Notes under the pieces: generated by a model
What the model was told of the DNA's origin: nothing
The model's database searches: none
Seen by the model: the letters and a program-made list of their open reading frames with translations, nothing else
Shown: in pieces, positions 5,695 to 7,467 of the stretch
Layout: the number at the start of each line of letters is the position of its first letter
How positions within the stretch are numbered: the first letter of the stretch is position 1
Position numbers and translations under genes: made by a program
Source: Candidatus Methanovirga basalitermitum
Lineage (GTDB): Archaea; Methanobacteriota; Methanobacteria; Methanobacteriales; Methanobacteriaceae
Direction: 5' to 3'
Assembly (NCBI GenBank): GCA_031284445.1
Contig: JAISZW010000271.1
Span: 1-7,467 of the forward strand
Length of the DNA: 7,467 bases

Positions 5695-6405
5695 ATGGAT
5701 GGAACATTAACAATTTGGATTTTTGCTTTAATCTTAGTTGTTGTAGGATTTATAGTCTATTATAGAAAATCCTTAGATTTGTTAGGTTCTGTTTTCTTGA
5801 TTTTTATGGGAGTTGTAATCCTTTTTAAGGCTGGTATCTCATGGTTAATTTTAATTTTAATATTCTTATTTTTGAGTCTATATTCAAGTAGATATGCAAA
5901 GGAATATAAACAGAAATTAGGAATCTATGAGAAGAAAAGAACGACTAAAAATGTTGTTTCTAATGGTTTGGTCGCTGTTATAATGGCTGCATTTGGTGGG
6001 ATTGTTTTTAATGGTCATTACATTACATTTGTCGGTGGATTTATAGGTGCTGTTGCTACAGCTACTGCTGATACTGTTGCAAGTGAAATCGGTGTTTTAC
6101 AAAGACCTCGTTTATTAACTACTTTTAGAACCGTTGAACCAGGAACTGATGGTGCTGTTTCTGCTTTAGGAACTTCTGCTGGTATTCTTGGGGCTGGAAT
6201 CATTGGTTTTACTTCATTTATTTTAGGTATACTTCCAAACCCATTCTTCGCTGTTCAAATAACTATCATTGCAGGGACAATTGGATGTTTTATGGATAGT
6301 GTATTTGGTGCGGTTCTTGAAAGAAGAGGATTAATTAATAATGAACATGTCAACTTATTAGGAACCTTATCTGGTGCGATAGTTGGAATCATATTAATAA
6401 GCTAA
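5695..6405 (+). CDS. DUF92 (TIGR00297) integral membrane protein
   Basis: A 236-residue polytopic membrane protein with about seven hydrophobic segments: residues 5-22, 29-46, 49-65, 88-107, 111-127, 157-180 and 186-206, plus a hydrophobic end at 221-236. Conserved DUF92 blocks lie mostly between or at the edges of these: RTTKNVVSNG (82-91), ADTVASEIG (125-133), PGTDGAVSALGT (149-160), DSVFGAVLERRG (201-212) and NEHVNLLGT (216-224). The length is that of the full family. The plant member VTE6 is a phytyl-phosphate kinase that makes the diphosphate for tocopherol and phylloquinone synthesis. For archaea an analogous polyprenyl-phosphate kinase role, for example recycling isoprenoid alcohols for membrane lipids, is only an inference. 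It starts 96 bases after rps3ae and ends 40 bases before speB, so expression with agmatinase is likely. Confidence 0.88.
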   Translation: MDGTLTIWIFALILVVVGFIVYYRKSLDLLGSVFLIFMGVVILFKAGISWLILILIFLFLSLYSSRYAKEYKQKLGIYEKKRTTKNVVSNGLVAVIMAAFGGIVFNGHYITFVGGFIGAVATATADTVASEIGVLQRPRLLTTFRTVEPGTDGAVSALGTSAGILGAGIIGFTSFILGILPNPFFAVQITIIAGTIGCFMDSVFGAVLERRGLINNEHVNLLGTLSGAIVGIILIS

Positions 6406-6445
6406 ACATTAATTCATTTTTAAAAAAATTGAGAGAACTACTATC

Positions 6446-7324
6446 ATGCTTTTAAATACATACAATCCAGGGATATTTGCTTTTTCCAAGCATCTTCATG
6501 ATTTAAAATTCTTAGATGAGATAGCTTGGGGTATTTTAGGAGTTCCTTTTGATAGTACGAGTTCATATCATGCTGGGTCCCGATTAGCTCCAACACTCAT
6601 AAGAGAAAGTTCATTTTCATTTGAAAAATATAATTTTGCATTTAATAAAGAGCTTACAACTTCTTTTTTTGATTTAGGGAATATTGATGTGATTCATGGA
6701 GATTTAAAGAGAACCTCTGAACTTGTTGAAGATAGTGTATATGAATTACTATCCCTCAAACTAAAGCCAATTCTTTTAGGAGGAGAACATAGTATAACTT
6801 ATCCAGCAATAAAAGGACTGTCCAATAAATTTAATATTAAAGAATTTACTATAATTGATTTTGATGCTCATATGGATATGATAGACACATATCAAGGTGA
6901 AAAATATTCTCATGGAACGGTCATGAGAAGAGTTCATGATTTAAATCCTAAAAAAATTCTTCAGCTTGGTGTTCGCTCTTCATCGAAAGAAGAAAATGAC
7001 TTTGGAGAAACTAATAAAGATATTAAAATATTTTCTTCTAATGATTTTAAAAATTTGAATGTTATTAAAGAAGAACTTTTAGCTATTGAAGGACCAGTTT
7101 ATCTTTCTATAGATTGTGATGTGTTTGACCCATCTTACATGCCATCAACTGGAAATCCTGTCCCCAATGGAATAAAAATATCTGATTTTGAAGAACTCTT
7201 AAAAATAATAGCTAAAAAAGATGTTGTTGGATTTGATATTGTAGAGCTATCCTCTAAAACATTAGGTGATCCTTCTGCTGTGACTGTTGCAAAGATAATC
7301 CATGATTTTTTAACACTAATCTAA
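6446..7324 (+). CDS. speB: agmatinase (agmatine ureohydrolase)
   Basis: Hydrolyses agmatine to putrescine and urea in the cytoplasm, with two Mn2+ ions. In methanogens the agmatine comes from pyruvoyl-dependent arginine decarboxylase. The 292 residues cover the whole ureohydrolase (arginase/agmatinase) fold. Metal-binding signatures are intact: GGEHS (112-116, His115), DAHMD (140-144; Asp140, His142, Asp144) and SIDCDVFDP (221-229; Asp223, Asp225). The SHG at 155-157, the substrate-loop equivalent STGNPVPNG (234-242) and the Glu of DIVELSS (267) are also present. GGEHS instead of GGDHS is normal for archaeal members. The ribosome binding site is weak (GAGAG, 10 bases before the ATG), which may indicate coupling to the DUF92 gene that ends 40 bases upstream. 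Arginase or guanidinobutyrase activity cannot be excluded from sequence alone, but archaeal homologues of this size are annotated as agmatinase. Confidence 0.9.
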   Translation: MLLNTYNPGIFAFSKHLHDLKFLDEIAWGILGVPFDSTSSYHAGSRLAPTLIRESSFSFEKYNFAFNKELTTSFFDLGNIDVIHGDLKRTSELVEDSVYELLSLKLKPILLGGEHSITYPAIKGLSNKFNIKEFTIIDFDAHMDMIDTYQGEKYSHGTVMRRVHDLNPKKILQLGVRSSSKEENDFGETNKDIKIFSSNDFKNLNVIKEELLAIEGPVYLSIDCDVFDPSYMPSTGNPVPNGIKISDFEELLKIIAKKDVVGFDIVELSSKTLGDPSAVTVAKIIHDFLTLI

Positions 7325-7374
7325 TGATATACTTTGCTTCAATATATCAGAGGGTGTAAAAAAGTGTGGAGTTT

Positions 7375-7401
7375 TTTTCGATTTTTGAAAAAAATCGAAA
7401 A
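7375..7401 (+). terminator. hairpin after speB, possible transcription terminator
   Basis: A perfect 12-bp inverted repeat, TTTTCGATTTTT (7375-7386) and AAAAATCGAAAA (7390-7401), with a three-base loop, preceded by a run of T. It lies 50 bases after the speB stop. Archaeal termination depends mainly on T-runs (7372-7378 here on the plus strand; A-runs supply them for the minus strand), so it may act in both directions. About 65 bases remain to the window edge, with no gene visible. Confidence 0.5.
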
Positions 7402-7467
7402 TGATCATAAACCTTTATTTTACTAAAAGTATCATCCACACAAAACTCATACTTGAAAAATACAGTT

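Noticed and set aside
6018..6203. 61-codon minus-strand reading
   Set aside because: Antisense to the conserved core of the DUF92 gene; Ala/Pro/Val-rich composition is a shadow effect.

Overview
The window looks like chromosome of a methanogenic archaeon of the order Methanobacteriales, most likely Methanosphaera or a close Methanobrevibacter relative. The evidence is very AT-rich DNA, an archaeal ribosomal protein S3Ae gene, a DUF92-type membrane protein, an archaeal-style agmatinase, archaeal translation signals (GGTGAT, GAGGTG, GGAGAT) and a large Asn/Thr/Ser-rich repeat surface protein of the adhesin-like kind typical of gut methanogens. The genus is an inference.

Layout. (1) Positions 1-2567, minus strand: a two-gene surface or secreted module. 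The upstream gene (2567-1323) encodes a 414-residue exported protein that I do not recognise and that contains an internal duplication. Twenty-five bases after its stop, at 1297, starts an adhesin-like protein with a predicted beta-helix. It runs off the left edge and carries seven nearly identical 69-81 bp tandem repeats plus part of an eighth. The module is preceded by a 19-bp direct repeat lying in its promoter region (2598-2643). (2) Positions 2644-4618: about 2 kb without an intact gene. Most of it (about 3006-4544) is a dead insertion sequence. Reading it frame by frame recovers a zinc-ribbon N-terminus, a helix-turn-helix segment and the C-terminus of an IS1-like transposase, broken by stops and frameshifts. 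The catalytic core is missing and about 645 bp of unrelated sequence sits inside the zinc-ribbon region. The IS promoter, ribosome binding site and imperfect terminal inverted repeats can still be seen. (3) Positions 4619-4692, minus strand: tRNA-Arg(CCT). (4) Positions 5026-7324, plus strand: three intact housekeeping genes in a row, rps3ae, a DUF92 (TIGR00297) integral membrane protein and speB (agmatinase), followed by a strong A/T-rich hairpin.

The tRNA gene therefore marks the border between a conserved block on the right and an accessory region on the left, made of surface genes and a degraded mobile element. The points most worth a second look are the unrecognised duplicated secreted protein in operon with the repeat adhesin, the stacked Cys/Tyr columns of that adhesin, and the unidentified insert inside the dead transposase. 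I saw no CRISPR array, prophage, plasmid origin or complete mobile element.
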